From Aliirhizobium wenxiniae (GTDB lineage Bacteria; Pseudomonadota; Alphaproteobacteria; Rhizobiales; Rhizobiaceae), in contig NZ_JAEUAN010000009.1 of the NCBI RefSeq assembly GCF_019511445.1, positions 62,001 to 126,000 of the forward strand: a stretch of DNA of 64,000 bases, in the 5' to 3' direction. Shown piece after piece: positions 1 through 10,200 of this stretch. The notes under the pieces were generated by a model, which was not told where the DNA came from, did not search any database, and saw nothing but the letters and a program-made list of their open reading frames with translations. Each line of letters begins with the position of its first letter. Positions within the stretch are counted from its first letter, which is position 1. The translations under genes and the position numbers were made by a program.

Positions 1-399
1 CAGCGGCTCGCTTGCCAACGACAGGCCGAATTCCGGTGTCGTTGTAATCCCGAAAAGACAGAAACCGGCATCGCGATAACGGACTGCCAGATCGGAATCC
101 GCCTCGCCGCGCTGCCTCGGCAGGGACTTCGATCCGGCGCTGACCGGAAATCCCTTGAACGGCCCGCCAAGATCCTTGGCAAGCGTCGGCACGCCGCCGA
201 ACGGCATGGATTTGCGCTGGGCTTCAGGCAATGCGTCAAACGCATCGGCCGAGACCAGCCCCTGTTGCGCATCCAGATAACATATGGCGCCTAGCGCCTC
301 GTGTGTTTCGGCTGCGGCAAGCGATCTTTCCATCGCCTGCCGCGCCGTCATTTCTCCGCAGCCGATCGCTTCGGCAAGTGCTGTCGCGTCGGCATGCAT
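1..399 (-). CDS. Amidase signature family enzyme, N-terminal part (runs off window)
   Basis: Reading leftwards from the ATG at 397-399, an open frame of 133 codons continues past the window edge. Residues 68-80 (GGVPTLAKDLGGP) carry the conserved lysine (K75) of the Ser-cisSer-Lys triad of amidase-signature hydrolases, and AGSK at 88-91 and GITTTPEFG near 120 fit the same fold. The family hydrolyses C-N bonds of amides; the substrate cannot be told from this part. The start lies 9 bp after the stop of the BMP-family binding protein on the same strand, so the two are probably co-transcribed and the amidase may act on the imported compound. The serine nucleophile lies beyond the window. Confidence 0.85.
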   Translation of the reverse strand, partial: MHADATALAEAIGCGEMTARQAMERSLAAAETHEALGAICYLDAQQGLVSADAFDALPEAQRKSMPFGGVPTLAKDLGGPFKGFPVSAGSKSLPRQRGEADSDLAVRYRDAGFCLFGITTTPEFGLSLASEPL

Positions 400-408
400 C
401 GTTTCGGC

Positions 409-1395
409 TTACTTCGGCTCGTTCATGTTGCGCGGCACTTCGAACGTGCCGGCCTTGATCTCGGCGCGCTTGGCTTCCATTGCAGCTTCGGCTTCCGCAG
501 GCGCTACGCCCTTGACGAAGGCGATATCGCTGCCGCCTTCTTTCAGTAGACCGAAGGCCGTATAATCCTTGCCGACCGGCTTGCCGGCCGCAACATCGGC
601 AATCGCCGCATTGAGGATCGGGCGGAAGCCCCAGAGTGCGTTAGCGAATACGGTTTCCGGATAACGCGGCGTGTAGTCGATCAGCGAGCCGACGGCCTTG
701 ATGCCGCGTTCCTTGGCAGCGTCCGCCGTGCCGATACGCTCGCCGAACAGGATGTCCGCGCCGGCATCGATCTGGGCAAGACCTGCCTCGCGTGCCTTCG
801 GCGGATCGAAGAAGGTGCCGATGAAGGAGACGAGAACTTTCGCGTTCGGGTTAACGGCCTTCACGCCTTCGCCGAAGGCGTTGATCAGCATGTTGACTTC
901 CGGGATCGGCATGGCGCCGACGGCACCGACCGTATTGCTCTTGGTCATTTTGCCGGCCAGCATGCCGGCCAGATAGGCGCCGTCGTGGTTCCAGGTGCCG
1001 AAGACACCAAAGTTGTCGCCGGCTTCCTTGCCGCTGGAGCCGAGAACGAAGGCGGTTTCCGGATATTCGCCAGCCACTTCACGGGCTTCGCTTTCCACCG
1101 CATAGGCTTCGCCGATGATAAGCTTGTTGCCCTGCTCAGCATATTCGCGCATCGCACGGCCGTAATCGGTGCCCGAAACGCCTTCCGAGAAGACATATTC
1201 GATCACGCCTTCCTTGGCGGCTTCCTGCAAGGCGGCATGAAGAACCGAGTTCCATGCGTTCTCGACCGGCGAGCCGTGAATACCGGCAACCTTCAGCGGC
1301 GCAGCGCGCGCGATTGACGGAAGAAACGCGCTTGCGCCAACGGCTGCAGCCGATGCGATCAGCGTGCGGCGGGACAGCTTGAATTCATGTGTCAT
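409..1395 (-). CDS. BMP-family ABC transporter substrate-binding protein
   Basis: 328-residue periplasmic binding protein of the BMP/Med/PnrA family, whose characterised members bind purine nucleosides or related compounds. An N-terminal twin-arginine-like signal (SRRTLIASAAA, about residues 8-18, ending near SIARA) is followed by the family pattern GTWNHDGAYLAGMLAGK near residue 132 and GAVGAMPIPEVN near 156. On the minus strand GAGGGG lies 11 bp before the ATG. The amidase gene follows after 9 bp. The ATPase and permeases that would complete the importer are not upstream and may lie beyond the amidase, outside the window. The ligand is not determined. Confidence 0.88.
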   Translation of the reverse strand: MTHEFKLSRRTLIASAAAVGASAFLPSIARAAPLKVAGIHGSPVENAWNSVLHAALQEAAKEGVIEYVFSEGVSGTDYGRAMREYAEQGNKLIIGEAYAVESEAREVAGEYPETAFVLGSSGKEAGDNFGVFGTWNHDGAYLAGMLAGKMTKSNTVGAVGAMPIPEVNMLINAFGEGVKAVNPNAKVLVSFIGTFFDPPKAREAGLAQIDAGADILFGERIGTADAAKERGIKAVGSLIDYTPRYPETVFANALWGFRPILNAAIADVAAGKPVGKDYTAFGLLKEGGSDIAFVKGVAPAEAEAAMEAKRAEIKAGTFEVPRNMNEPK

Positions 1396-1971
1396 GGATG
1401 AAAATCCCCTCTTTTCGTATGGTCAATTCTGTAGGCAGCGCACAAAACAGTGTCAAGCAAACTGACTGCCCATCAAATGGGCATCCCTGACTTTATTCGT
1501 TATCGCGCCGCAGGGACGCTTAGTCCGGGAAGCCCCCGATTGCCATGCGACCAAGGGAGGCTGGAAGACCGGATCACGGCTTCGTGATTGGCAATTTCCG
1601 CAGTTCCGCCCGTCGCCGCAAGCCCCTGTCAGCCAAGGGGATCGCAACAGGAAAGAAGAGCAATGCGAAGGCCGCGTCATAATAGAATTGTGTTTTTTTA
1701 TGGACATCCACACCCCTCCTCCCTACCTTCCCAAGCGTAACCGGGCGATCGGACGTATTACCGAGAGTAGATTTCGAACGATCCGGCCAACATGTTTCTC
1801 GCGGCCTTCCTGATGCGTTTTCCGCATCGGCCGCGGCCCATATCCACGGCGGCGATATTGTTTCGCCGCTTTTTGTTGTCTTGATATCCTTAGCGCCGAC
1901 CAGCGGGCGCTGCATTTAGGGAAATCACAAAAGGAGAACGCCCGCGCTATCGAGCCCGGGCCCAAGATTGA
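1396..1971. other. Gene-free stretch with leader hairpins
   Basis: Divergent intergenic region between the BMP gene (minus) and the betaine-type operon (plus). Reading frames here lack ribosome-binding sites and protein-like composition. The right half holds two strong consecutive hairpins (annotated separately at 1801-1874). The left half, adjoining the BMP gene, must carry that gene's promoter, but I see no clear -35/-10 pair. Confidence 0.5.
1801..1874 (+). ncRNA. Tandem hairpins ending in a T-run: leader attenuator or sRNA 3' end (candidate)
   Basis: First hairpin: GCGGCC (1801-1806) and GATGCG (1812-1817) pair with CGCATC (1823-1828) and GGCCGC (1829-1834), with a 5-nt bulge and a TTTTC loop. 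Second hairpin: GCGGCGA (1849-1855) pairs with TCGCCGC (1863-1869) across a 7-nt loop, followed at once by five T (1870-1874). The second has the form of an intrinsic terminator on the plus strand. It ends about 100 bp before the ATG of the betaine-type ATPase, with no gene upstream on this strand, so it ends either a small RNA or a leader transcript. The pairing is seen; function is inference. Confidence 0.4.
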
Positions 1972-3204
1972 ATGGCTTTTGCAACTGAAAATGACGCGTC
2001 GGCTGAGCCGACTTCGACCAAGATCAGTCTCAACAATGTCTACAAGGTTTTCGGCGAGCGGCCTGACAAGGCTCTGGAAATGGTCCGCGCCGGCAAGACA
2101 AAATCGGAAATCCACGCCCAGACCGGTTGTTCGGTGGGCGTCAACAATGCGAGCTTCGACATCAAGGCCGGCGAAATCTTCGTCATCATGGGCCTGTCGG
2201 GTTCCGGCAAATCCACCCTGCTGCGCCTGCTCAACCGACTGATCGAGCCGACCGCCGGCTCCATCGAGATCGATGGCAAGGACATCACGAAAATGTCCCG
2301 CCGCGAGCTTATCGATGTCCGCCGCCGCGATATCAGCATGGTCTTCCAGTCTTTCGCGCTGCTGCCCAATCGTACGGTGCTGAACAACGCCGCCTTCGGT
2401 CTCGAAGTCGCAGGCGTCGGCGAGGCCGAACGCAAGGAAAAGGCGCTTGCTGCTTTGAAGGCCGTCGGCCTCGATGGTTACGCAGACAGCATGCCCGACC
2501 AGCTTTCCGGCGGCATGAAGCAGCGCGTCGGCCTTGCCCGCGCGCTCGCCAGCGAGCCGACCATCCTCCTCATGGACGAAGCTTTTTCCGCACTCGACCC
2601 GCTGATCCGTACGGAAATGCAGGACGAACTCGTCCGCCTGCAAGCAGAGCACAGCCGCACCATCGTCTTCGTCAGCCACGACCTCGATGAAGCGATGCGC
2701 ATCGGCGATCGTATCTGCATCATGCAGAACGGCAATGTCATCCAGGTCGGCACGCCGGACGAGATCGTCATGAGCCCGGCCAATGATTATGTCCGCTCCT
2801 TCTTCCGCAATGTCGACGTCTCGCAGGTCTTCAAGGCCGGTGACGTGGCGCGCAAGACGCAGATCACCATCATCGAGCGTCAGGGCACCACGGCGGCGGC
2901 TGCATTGGAGCGGATGAAGAATTTCGACCGCGAATACGCCATCATTCTCGGTCGCGACAAGACCTACCACGGCGTGGTCAGCCAGACCTCGCTGATCGAA
3001 AAGATGCGCGCCAAGGCTGCCGATCCCTATCGCGGCGCCTTTCTCTCCGAGATCGAGCCGATCCCGGCGGATGAGCCGCTATCGAACGTGCTGGGCAAGG
3101 TCGCTGCAAGCCCCTGGCCCGTTCCCGTAGTCGACGACAGCAAACGTTATCTCGGCTCCATCAGCAAGTCGATGCTGCTCGAAACACTCGACCGCGCCAG
3201 CTGA
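1972..3204 (+). CDS. Glycine betaine/proline-type ABC transporter ATPase (ProV-like)
   Basis: 410-residue ATPase of the ProV/OpuAA group, energising uptake of quaternary ammonium compounds or proline. Walker A GLSGSGKS lies at about 74-81, signature LSGGMKQR at 178-185 and Walker B ILLMDE at 198-203. The long N-terminal stretch before Walker A (KALEMVRAGKTKSEI) is typical of ProV. From about residue 285 the chain has the length and pattern of two CBS domains, which sense ionic strength or nucleotides in this family. No good ribosome-binding site lies right before the ATG; an AAGGAG is about 35 bp upstream. First gene of a four-gene importer operon. Confidence 0.93.
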   Translation: MAFATENDASAEPTSTKISLNNVYKVFGERPDKALEMVRAGKTKSEIHAQTGCSVGVNNASFDIKAGEIFVIMGLSGSGKSTLLRLLNRLIEPTAGSIEIDGKDITKMSRRELIDVRRRDISMVFQSFALLPNRTVLNNAAFGLEVAGVGEAERKEKALAALKAVGLDGYADSMPDQLSGGMKQRVGLARALASEPTILLMDEAFSALDPLIRTEMQDELVRLQAEHSRTIVFVSHDLDEAMRIGDRICIMQNGNVIQVGTPDEIVMSPANDYVRSFFRNVDVSQVFKAGDVARKTQITIIERQGTTAAAALERMKNFDREYAIILGRDKTYHGVVSQTSLIEKMRAKAADPYRGAFLSEIEPIPADEPLSNVLGKVAASPWPVPVVDDSKRYLGSISKSMLLETLDRAS

Positions 3205-3248
3205 TCTGAAGCCCTTCCCATAACCGGCCAACCACCGGAGACAGACTT

Positions 3249-4130
3249 ATGAATTTCGATATCGGAGACGGCATCGACGCCGCCGTCAATTACGTTCTGG
3301 ACAACTTTTCGCCCGTTCTGGACTTCATCGCCACCATGATCGGTTTCGTGACCGGCACCATCCAGGATGCACTCGTCGCCATCCCCATGCCGCTCGGCAT
3401 CGCCATCTTTGTCGCCCTATCGCTGTGGCGGGTCAGCCTCGGCTTCGGCATCCTCACCGGCGTCGCGCTTTGGCTTGTCGATCACATGGGCCTGTGGAGC
3501 GCGATGATGGAAACCCTGTCACTGGTCATCGCCTCGACATTCATGGCCATGCTCATCGGCCTGCCGCTCGGCATCGCCATGGCCCGCAAGGATTCCGTCG
3601 CAGCCATCGTGCGTCCGATCCTCGACCTAATGCAGACCATGCCGGCCTTCGTCTATCTGATCCCGGCCGCGATGTTCTTCGGCCTCGGCGCCGTGCCCGG
3701 CGCGATCGCCACCGTCATCTTCGCCATGCCGCCGGTCGTGCGCCTTACCAATCTCGGCATCCGCCAGGTCCATGCGGAATTCATCGAGGCCGGCAACGCC
3801 TTCGGCTGCACCTCGTCGCAGCTTCTTTTCAAGGTTCAGCTGCCCAATGCCATGCCGTCGATCATGGCCGGCATCAACCAGACGATCATGCTGTCGCTGT
3901 CGATGGTGGTCATAGCATCGATGATCGGCGCAGGCGGCATCGGCAACACCGTTCTGACCGGCATTCAGCGCCTTGACGTCGGCACCGGTTTCGAGGGCGG
4001 CCTTGCCGTCGTCATCCTGGCGGTCATCCTAGATCGCCTCACCCAATCCCTCGGAAAGCCGCGGGCCGCCTTCTGGTCCGCACTTTTCAAGCGACAGGAG
4101 CGCGAGGAGCTGGCGACGGCAACCGCCTGA
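3249..4130 (+). CDS. Glycine betaine/proline-type ABC permease (ProW-like)
   Basis: 293-residue inner-membrane permease. An N-terminal part, including [21 protein letters not shown], is followed by several hydrophobic segments and the cytoplasmic coupling loop [25 protein letters not shown] (EAA motif, about residues 178-202) that docks on the ATPase. [14 protein letters not shown] and the [10 protein letters not shown] segment are typical of ProW/OpuAB. GGAG precedes the ATG. It lies 44 bp after the ATPase gene and 66 bp before the first binding protein, fitting one transcript. Confidence 0.93.
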   Translation: MNFDIGDGIDAAVNYVLDNFSPVLDFIATMIGFVTGTIQDALVAIPMPLGIAIFVALSLWRVSLGFGILTGVALWLVDHMGLWSAMMETLSLVIASTFMAMLIGLPLGIAMARKDSVAAIVRPILDLMQTMPAFVYLIPAAMFFGLGAVPGAIATVIFAMPPVVRLTNLGIRQVHAEFIEAGNAFGCTSSQLLFKVQLPNAMPSIMAGINQTIMLSLSMVVIASMIGAGGIGNTVLTGIQRLDVGTGFEGGLAVVILAVILDRLTQSLGKPRAAFWSALFKRQEREELATATA

Positions 4131-4196
4131 GCCTTCACCGCGCCGAACCATGCGGGTGCTGAACCCGCGAAATCAAACTCCCAAGAAGGAGCTTCC

Positions 4197-5096
4197 ATGT
4201 TCAAGACTTTCTCCTCCACCCGCCGCGCAACGCTTGCGGCAGCCGTCGGTCTCGCCGCCTCGGTCTTCGCCGGTTCGGCGCTGCCGACCATGGCGCAGGA
4301 CGCCAAGCCTGTAAAACTCGGCTTCGCACCCTGGTCCGATGCGGAATTCGTCACCAAGCTTGCAGCCAAGCTGATCAAGGATGAACTCGGCAACGAGGTG
4401 GAACTGGTGCAGACCGACGTGGCACCGCTCTACCAGGGCGTCAGCCGCGGCGATATCGACGCGATGATGATGGCCTGGCTGCCGGCCACCCATGCGGATT
4501 ACTTTGCCAAGGTGAAGGATAAGGTAGAGACGCTTGGCACCGTTTATGACGGCGCGAAGCTCGGGTGGGTCGTTCCCGCCTATATCCCGGAAAGCGAAAT
4601 TGCCTCGATCGAGGATCTGAAGAAGCCGGAAGTGCAGGAAAAGCTCTCCGCTACCATTCAGGGGATTGACCCAGGCGCGGGCCTCACCCGCCTCTCGCAG
4701 CAGGCCGTCAAAGACTATGCGCTGGACGACTACAAGCTGCAGATCTCCAGCGAGGCCGGCATGCTGACCACGGTCGATCGCGCCATGCGCGGCGAAAAAT
4801 GGTTCGTCGCCACATCCTGGAGCCCCCACTGGATGTTCGGCAAGTACAAGCTGCGCTACATCGAAGATCCGAAGAAGTCACTCGGTGAAGCCGAACATGT
4901 CGACATTCTCGCCCGCAAGGACCTGAAGACCGACAATCCCAAGGTCGCCGAGTTCCTGTCGCGCATGAAGCTGCCGCTCGCGGACCTCGAAGCCGCGATG
5001 TTTGACGCGCAGGAAACCTCCTATGACGAGGCCGTGGCGAAATACATCACGGACCATCCGGACCAGATCAAGACCTGGGTCGGCGAAGAGGGCTGA
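4197..5096 (+). CDS. Glycine betaine-type substrate-binding protein, copy 1 (ProX/OpuAC-like)
   Basis: 299-residue periplasmic binding protein with a cleavable signal peptide (about residues 1-32, ending TMAQD). The OpuAC pattern is clear: LGFAPWSDAEFVTKL, VAPLYQGVSRGDIDAMMMAWLP and KWFVATSWSPHWMFGKYKLRY. The conserved tryptophans probably build the aromatic cage for a quaternary ammonium group. AAGGAG ends 7 bp before the ATG. The next gene encodes a close paralogue, so one permease pair appears to serve two receptors. Betaine, choline, proline betaine or similar are possible ligands; which one cannot be decided from sequence. Confidence 0.92.
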   Translation: MFKTFSSTRRATLAAAVGLAASVFAGSALPTMAQDAKPVKLGFAPWSDAEFVTKLAAKLIKDELGNEVELVQTDVAPLYQGVSRGDIDAMMMAWLPATHADYFAKVKDKVETLGTVYDGAKLGWVVPAYIPESEIASIEDLKKPEVQEKLSATIQGIDPGAGLTRLSQQAVKDYALDDYKLQISSEAGMLTTVDRAMRGEKWFVATSWSPHWMFGKYKLRYIEDPKKSLGEAEHVDILARKDLKTDNPKVAEFLSRMKLPLADLEAAMFDAQETSYDEAVAKYITDHPDQIKTWVGEEG

Positions 5097-5256
5097 TTGT
5101 TTCCGTTCATGGCCGTGCGTCTCAAGCACGGCCATCAACAGCCCTCGGCCCCCTACCGCGCCGCAACCAGCCGCCGGACACCTCTTCCGGCCTGCGGCGA
5201 TGCCTCATGCAGGCGCTGATGAAGCGCTTGCGGACCTCCCAAAAGGAGAGCTTGCT

Positions 5257-6162
5257 TTGAAGACTTATTCCACCAATGGCTGGACGCGCCGCGCAGCCCT
5301 TGGCGTCACGCTCAGCCTCACGGCAGCACTATTCACCACCTCGGCACTACCGGTCATGGCGCAGGATGCAGAGACTGTAAAACTCGGCTATGCGCCGTGG
5401 TCGGATGCCGAGTTCGTCACCAAACTTGCTGCCAGCGTCCTGACCGACAAGCTCGGTCAGAAGGTCGAGCTCATCCAGACCGATGTCGCACCGCTCTACC
5501 AGGGCGTCAGCCGCGGCGATCTGGACGCCATCCTGATGGCCTGGCTGCCGATTACGCATGCCGACTATTACAGCAAGGTGAAAGACCGCGTAGAAACCCT
5601 TGGCACCATCTATGACGGCGCCCGCCAGGGTTGGGTCGTACCGGCCTATGTCCCGGAAAGCGACATCGCCTCTTTCGAGGATCTGAAGAAGCCCGATGTG
5701 CAGGAAAAGCTGGCCGGCAAGGTTCAGGGTACCGAACCCGGCGCCGGCCTGACCCGCCTGTCGCAGCAGGCGCTGAAGGACTACGCGCTGGACGATTACA
5801 CCCTGCAGATATCAAGCGAGGCCGGCATGCTGTCGGCGCTCGACCGGAGCTACCGTAGCGAAAAATGGTTCGTTGCCACCGCCTGGAGTCCGCATTGGAT
5901 GTTCGGCAAGTATAAGCTCCGCTACATCGCCGATCCGAAGAAAACACTTGGAGGCTCGGAACATGTCGACATCCTTTCCCGCAAGGATTTCAAGTCCGAC
6001 AATCCGAAGGCAGCGGCACTTCTGTCACGGATGAAGATACCTCTCGAAGACCTTGAGGCCGGCATGTCCGACGCTCAGGAGACCTCTTACGACGAGGCCG
6101 TCGCCAAATACATGAAGGATCACCCCGACCAGATCAAAGCCTGGGTCGGCGAAGAAGGCTAA
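5257..6162 (+). CDS. Glycine betaine-type substrate-binding protein, copy 2 (TTG start)
   Basis: Tandem paralogue of the preceding gene: 301 residues starting at TTG 5257, colinear over its whole length with copy 1 (for example LGYAPWSDAEFVTKLAA, VAPLYQGVSRGDLDAILMAWLP, KWFVATAWSPHWMFGKYKLRYIADP). AAAAGGAG at 5241-5248 lies 8 bp before the TTG. The frame stays open upstream into copy 1, but that extension is an out-of-frame reading of copy 1 and has no signal sequence, whereas the TTG gives a normal signal peptide ending near PVMAQDAE. Differences cluster outside the aromatic residues, so ligand range may be close but not identical. Confidence 0.9.
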   Translation: MKTYSTNGWTRRAALGVTLSLTAALFTTSALPVMAQDAETVKLGYAPWSDAEFVTKLAASVLTDKLGQKVELIQTDVAPLYQGVSRGDLDAILMAWLPITHADYYSKVKDRVETLGTIYDGARQGWVVPAYVPESDIASFEDLKKPDVQEKLAGKVQGTEPGAGLTRLSQQALKDYALDDYTLQISSEAGMLSALDRSYRSEKWFVATAWSPHWMFGKYKLRYIADPKKTLGGSEHVDILSRKDFKSDNPKAAALLSRMKIPLEDLEAGMSDAQETSYDEAVAKYMKDHPDQIKAWVGEEG

Positions 6163-6226
6163 TAGCCGAACAAGAATGGCCGCTTGCCACGCAAGCGGCC
6201 ACCTTTCCAACTGAGGGGACATTTCG

Positions 6227-6484
6227 ATGAGTAACCGGAAATTCCAACCCGTCTACGGTATCGACGACACGCTGGGCGGCCGCATCTCCCTGGCACGCGA
6301 TGCCCGTGATATATCCGTCGATGAGGCCGCACACATTCTCGGCGTCGAGCCCGGCACCTGGTCTGCCTGGGAAAACGACCGCGCCGAACCGCGCTCCAAT
6401 CGCCTCGATATGATGGCGGGCGTCCTGCAGGTCAGCGTCACCTGGCTGATGAGCGGCCGCGGAACTGGTCCACGCTGGCACTAA
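6227..6484 (+). CDS. Small helix-turn-helix (XRE/Cro-CI type) protein
   Basis: 85-residue protein consisting almost only of one HTH_3 domain: RISLARDARDISVDEAAHILGVEPGTWSAWENDRAEPRSNRLDMMAGVLQVSVTWLMSG (about 19-77). GAGGGG precedes the ATG. It follows the second binding protein by 64 bp on the same strand and could be read through from the importer operon, either as its regulator or as an unrelated passenger. No oligomerisation or ligand domain is present. Confidence 0.8.
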   Translation: MSNRKFQPVYGIDDTLGGRISLARDARDISVDEAAHILGVEPGTWSAWENDRAEPRSNRLDMMAGVLQVSVTWLMSGRGTGPRWH

Positions 6485-6570
6485 CCATACTGCCAGCGGC
6501 GGCGTTCCGCACACAGGTTCCTCACCACCAGCAGCAAGAGCCCTTCAACCGGACACCGCTCAGGCGCGGT

Positions 6571-7197
6571 TCATTCCCGAACCGGCAGCTGGCGAAAACT
6601 CGCCAGCAAACGCTTCACCCTGTCGCTGCCCTCTACGGCCAGATCGAATTTCTGGCCGAACAGAAGCCAATCCCAGCACATCCCCTTGAGCATCCACTTG
6701 AAGGCCTTGCTTGCAGATTGCGGTGTCCACACTTCCGCAAGACGACCGTTGCGCTGCGCCTTTGCGAGCAGGTTTTCCATATGCGAGGTATGTTCCCGGT
6801 CGAGCTTCTCGAGCTCCGCCATCACCGGCTGAAATTCCTCGGTAAAATTCGTCCTCAACAGAATGGACAGAAGGCGCTGACGCTGTGGATCTGAGGCCAG
6901 TTCGTTCAGCCAGTCGCACGCCATATTCTCGATCGTTCGCAGCGCATCCTCTTCATCGACATCGACGTCATCGACGTCTGCCATATTGACGCGCGGAAGC
7001 TGCGCCGCATTGTAGAGTTCGAGGAAAAGGTCACTCTTGCTGGCGAAGTGCCAGTAAATCGCGCCGCGGGTAACGCCTGCCGTAGCGGCAATTTCGTCAA
7101 GCGCGCTGTTGGCGACGCCCTTTTCGAAAAACAGCTTCTCGGCTGCGCAGAGGATCGAGCACCGTGTTTCGGCGGCCTCCGCCTTTGTCCGTCTCAT
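6571..7197 (-). CDS. TetR-family repressor next to an RND efflux operon (AcrR/TtgR-like)
   Basis: 208-residue repressor. The N-terminal HTH (TRCSILCAAEKLFFEKG...GVTRGAIYWHFASKSDLF, about 10-55) is the AcrR/TtgR type, followed by an all-helical ligand domain. The start at 7195-7197 is preferred over an upstream in-frame start because GGAGGAGGG lies directly before it. The gene is downstream of, and on the same strand as, the RND adaptor and pump genes. A good palindrome just upstream of the adaptor gene (11678-11711) is the likely target. In this family a drug-like ligand releases the repressor from DNA. Confidence 0.9.
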   Translation of the reverse strand: MRRTKAEAAETRCSILCAAEKLFFEKGVANSALDEIAATAGVTRGAIYWHFASKSDLFLELYNAAQLPRVNMADVDDVDVDEEDALRTIENMACDWLNELASDPQRQRLLSILLRTNFTEEFQPVMAELEKLDREHTSHMENLLAKAQRNGRLAEVWTPQSASKAFKWMLKGMCWDWLLFGQKFDLAVEGSDRVKRLLASFRQLPVRE

Positions 7198-7289
7198 CCC
7201 TCCTCCTTTCCATCGAGCCCAGACACTCCACACGTCCGGACCAAAGTGGTCGTTGCCCCCGGAAGCCGTAGCCTCCGGGGGATAATCGA

Positions 7290-10200
7290 TTAATGTCCCG
7301 ACGAGCCGTTCTTGGCTTCGTACTTGCCGCCCATCGGTTCGGCACGGGCGCTCTTGCTGAACAGCCTCATGATGAACATGAAGAAGGCCGGCACGAAGAA
7401 GATCGCAAGCACCGTGGCCGAGATCATTCCGCCGAGAACGCCGGTACCGATGGCGTTCTGGCTGGCGGCGCTGGCGCCGGTGGCAATCGCCATCGGCACG
7501 ACGCCGAGCGTGAACGCCATGGACGTCATCAGGATCGGACGGAAACGCAGATGCGCTGCCTCCACGGTCGCCTCATAGGTCGTGCGGCCCTCCGCCCGCA
7601 GGTCCTTGGCGAACTCGATGATCAGGATCGCGTTCTTGGCCGAGAGGCCGACGATCGCAATCAACCCGACGAGGAAGTACACGTCATTAGGCATGTCGCG
7701 TATCATCACCGCAGCCACGCACCCGATCACGCCGAGCGGCACCACGAGCATAACCGAGAGCGGGATCGACCAGCTTTCGTAAAGCGCTGCCAGAAGCAGG
7801 AAGACGAACAGGATCGACAGTGCGATCAGGGCCGGTGCCTGGCTGCCCGACTGAATTTCCTGCAGCGACTGGCCGGTCCATTCGTAACCGAAACCACCCG
7901 GCAACTGGCCTGCAAGGCGCTCCATTTCGGCAATTGCGTCACCCGACGAATAACCCGGCGCTGCCTGACCCGCGATACGGACCGAGGGATAACCGTTGTA
8001 ACCGACGACCTGTGCCGGCCCGCGCATCCAGTCGATGCTCGCGAAGGAGGACATCGGCACCATGCCGCCGCTCGCGTTGCGGACGTTGAGCTTCAGGAGA
8101 TCGGCTGTCTGCATGCGCTGATTGCCGTCCGCCTGCACCGTCACGCGCTGCATGCGCCCCGCATTCGGGAAGTCGTTGACATAGGTCGAGCCGAGATTGG
8201 CGGTGATCGTCGAGTTGATGTCGCTGAACGTGACACCAAACGTGTTGGCCTTCTCGCGATCGATCAACAGGTTGACCTGAGCCGCATCCGGCATGCCTTC
8301 GATACGAAGACCAGCCAGGATCGGACTCTTTCCAGCCTCCGCCATCATCTGGTCGCGGGCGGCGGCAAGTGCCGTCTGCCCGACGCCTGCACGGTCCTGC
8401 AGACGGAAGGTGAAGCCCGACGAGTTGCCGAGACCCTGGATCGGCGGCGGCGACAGCGAAAACGCGATCGCATCACGAATGCCGAAGATCTGGCCGTTGA
8501 TGCGCTGCGCCAGCGCATTGGCACTGTCTTCCGGCCCGCGTTCGCTCCAGTCCTTCAGGGTGATGAAGGCGAGGCCCGCGTTCTGGCCGGAGCCGGAGAA
8601 GGAGAAGCCGTTGATGGCGATAATGCGGTCGACGGCCCTCTCCGCCATCGCGATCTTCTCGATCTGCGAGATGACCTCGATCGTACGATCGGTGCTGGCT
8701 TCTGCCGGCGCCTGTACGTCGACGATCAGAAAACCCTGGTCTTCGTTCGGCAGGAACGACGTCGGCAGCTGGATATAGGCCCAGCCGAGACCGGCAACCA
8801 GCGCGAGATAGATGATCATGAAGCGACCGGAGCGCTTGATGATGCTTCCGACCGTGCTGGAATACCCGTGCGACGCCTTGTCGAAACCGCGATTGAACAG
8901 GCCAAAAAAGCCCTTCTTCTCGTGATGTTCCCCGGTGATCGGCTTGAGGAACGATGCGCAGAGCGCAGGCGTCAGCGAAAGCGCCAGGAAGCCGGAAAAC
9001 AGGATCGACACGACCATCGTCAGCGAGAACTGCTGGTAGATGATGCCGACAGCACCCGGGAAAAAGGCCATCGGCACGAACACGGCCGTCAGGACGAGCG
9101 TGATGCCGATGATGGCGCCGGAAATCTGCCCCATCGCCTTGCGCGTCGCATCCTTCGGCGACAGCTTTTCCTCCGCCATGATGCGTTCGACGTTTTCGAC
9201 GACGACGATCGCGTCGTCGACGAGAATGCCGATCGCCAGAACCATGGCGAACATCGTCAGCACGTTGATCGAGAAACCGGACGCATACATGACGGCACAG
9301 GTGCCAAGCAGCGCGACCGGTACGACGAGCGCCGGAATGACGGTGTAGCGGATGTTCTGCAGGAAGATGAACATCACCACGAAGACGAGGATCATCGCCT
9401 CGATCAGCGTATGGATGACCTTCTCGATCGACACCGCCACGAATGGGCTGGTGTCATACGGGATTTCATACTGGACGCCGGCCGGGAAATACCGGGCCAG
9501 TTCCTCCATGACCTCCTTCACGCCTTCAGACGTCGCAAGCGCATTGCCGGTCGGCGACAGCTGGATGCCGATCGCGGCACTCGGCTGACCATTCAGGCGG
9601 CTGGAGAAGTTGTAGCTTTCGCCACCGACCTCGATACGGGCAACGTCGCGAAGACGCACGGACGAACCGTCCGGATTAGCACGCAGCACGATTGCGCCGA
9701 ACTGTTCCGGCGAGGTCAACTGTCCCTGGACATTGACGGTCGCCGAAATCTGCTGGCCGATCGGGTTCGGCGTTGCGCCGATGCGACCACCTGCGACCTG
9801 CGCGTTCTGCGCCGAGATCGCATTGACGATATCGGTGGAGGTCAGGCTGAGACCGACCATCTTGTCGGGATCCATCCAGATACGCATGGAGCGCTGGGTG
9901 GCAAAGAGCTGGGCACTGCCGACGCCGTCGACACGACGGATTTCGCCGATGACATTGCGCTGCAGATAGTCACCGAGACCGATCGCGTCGGTATTGCCGT
10001 CCGTAGAGGTCAGTGACACGACCATGAGGAACGACGTACCGGCACGCTCGACGCGGATACCCTGCGAGGTCACGGCCTGCGGCAGGCGCGGCTCGGCGCG
10101 GGCGATACGGTTCTGCACCTCGACCTGCGCTTCACCGATATTGGCGCCGGGCGCGAAGGTGACGTTGATCGAGATACGACCGGAGGATTCCGACGTGGAC

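Noticed and set aside
1723..2970. 415-codon minus-strand frame overlapping the betaine-type ATPase
   Set aside because: The plus strand holds Walker A, signature and Walker B motifs; the minus frame has none and runs through the hairpin leader.
5002..5256. In-frame upstream extension of the second betaine receptor
   Set aside because: Overlaps copy 1 out of frame and would bury the signal peptide; TTG 5257 has a perfect ribosome-binding site.
7293..10016. Very long open frame (about 907 codons) on the plus strand opposite the RND pump gene
   Set aside because: It is the mirror of a high-GC coding region. Its product is rich in Arg, Asp and His with no domain, while the minus strand encodes a full-length RND pump.
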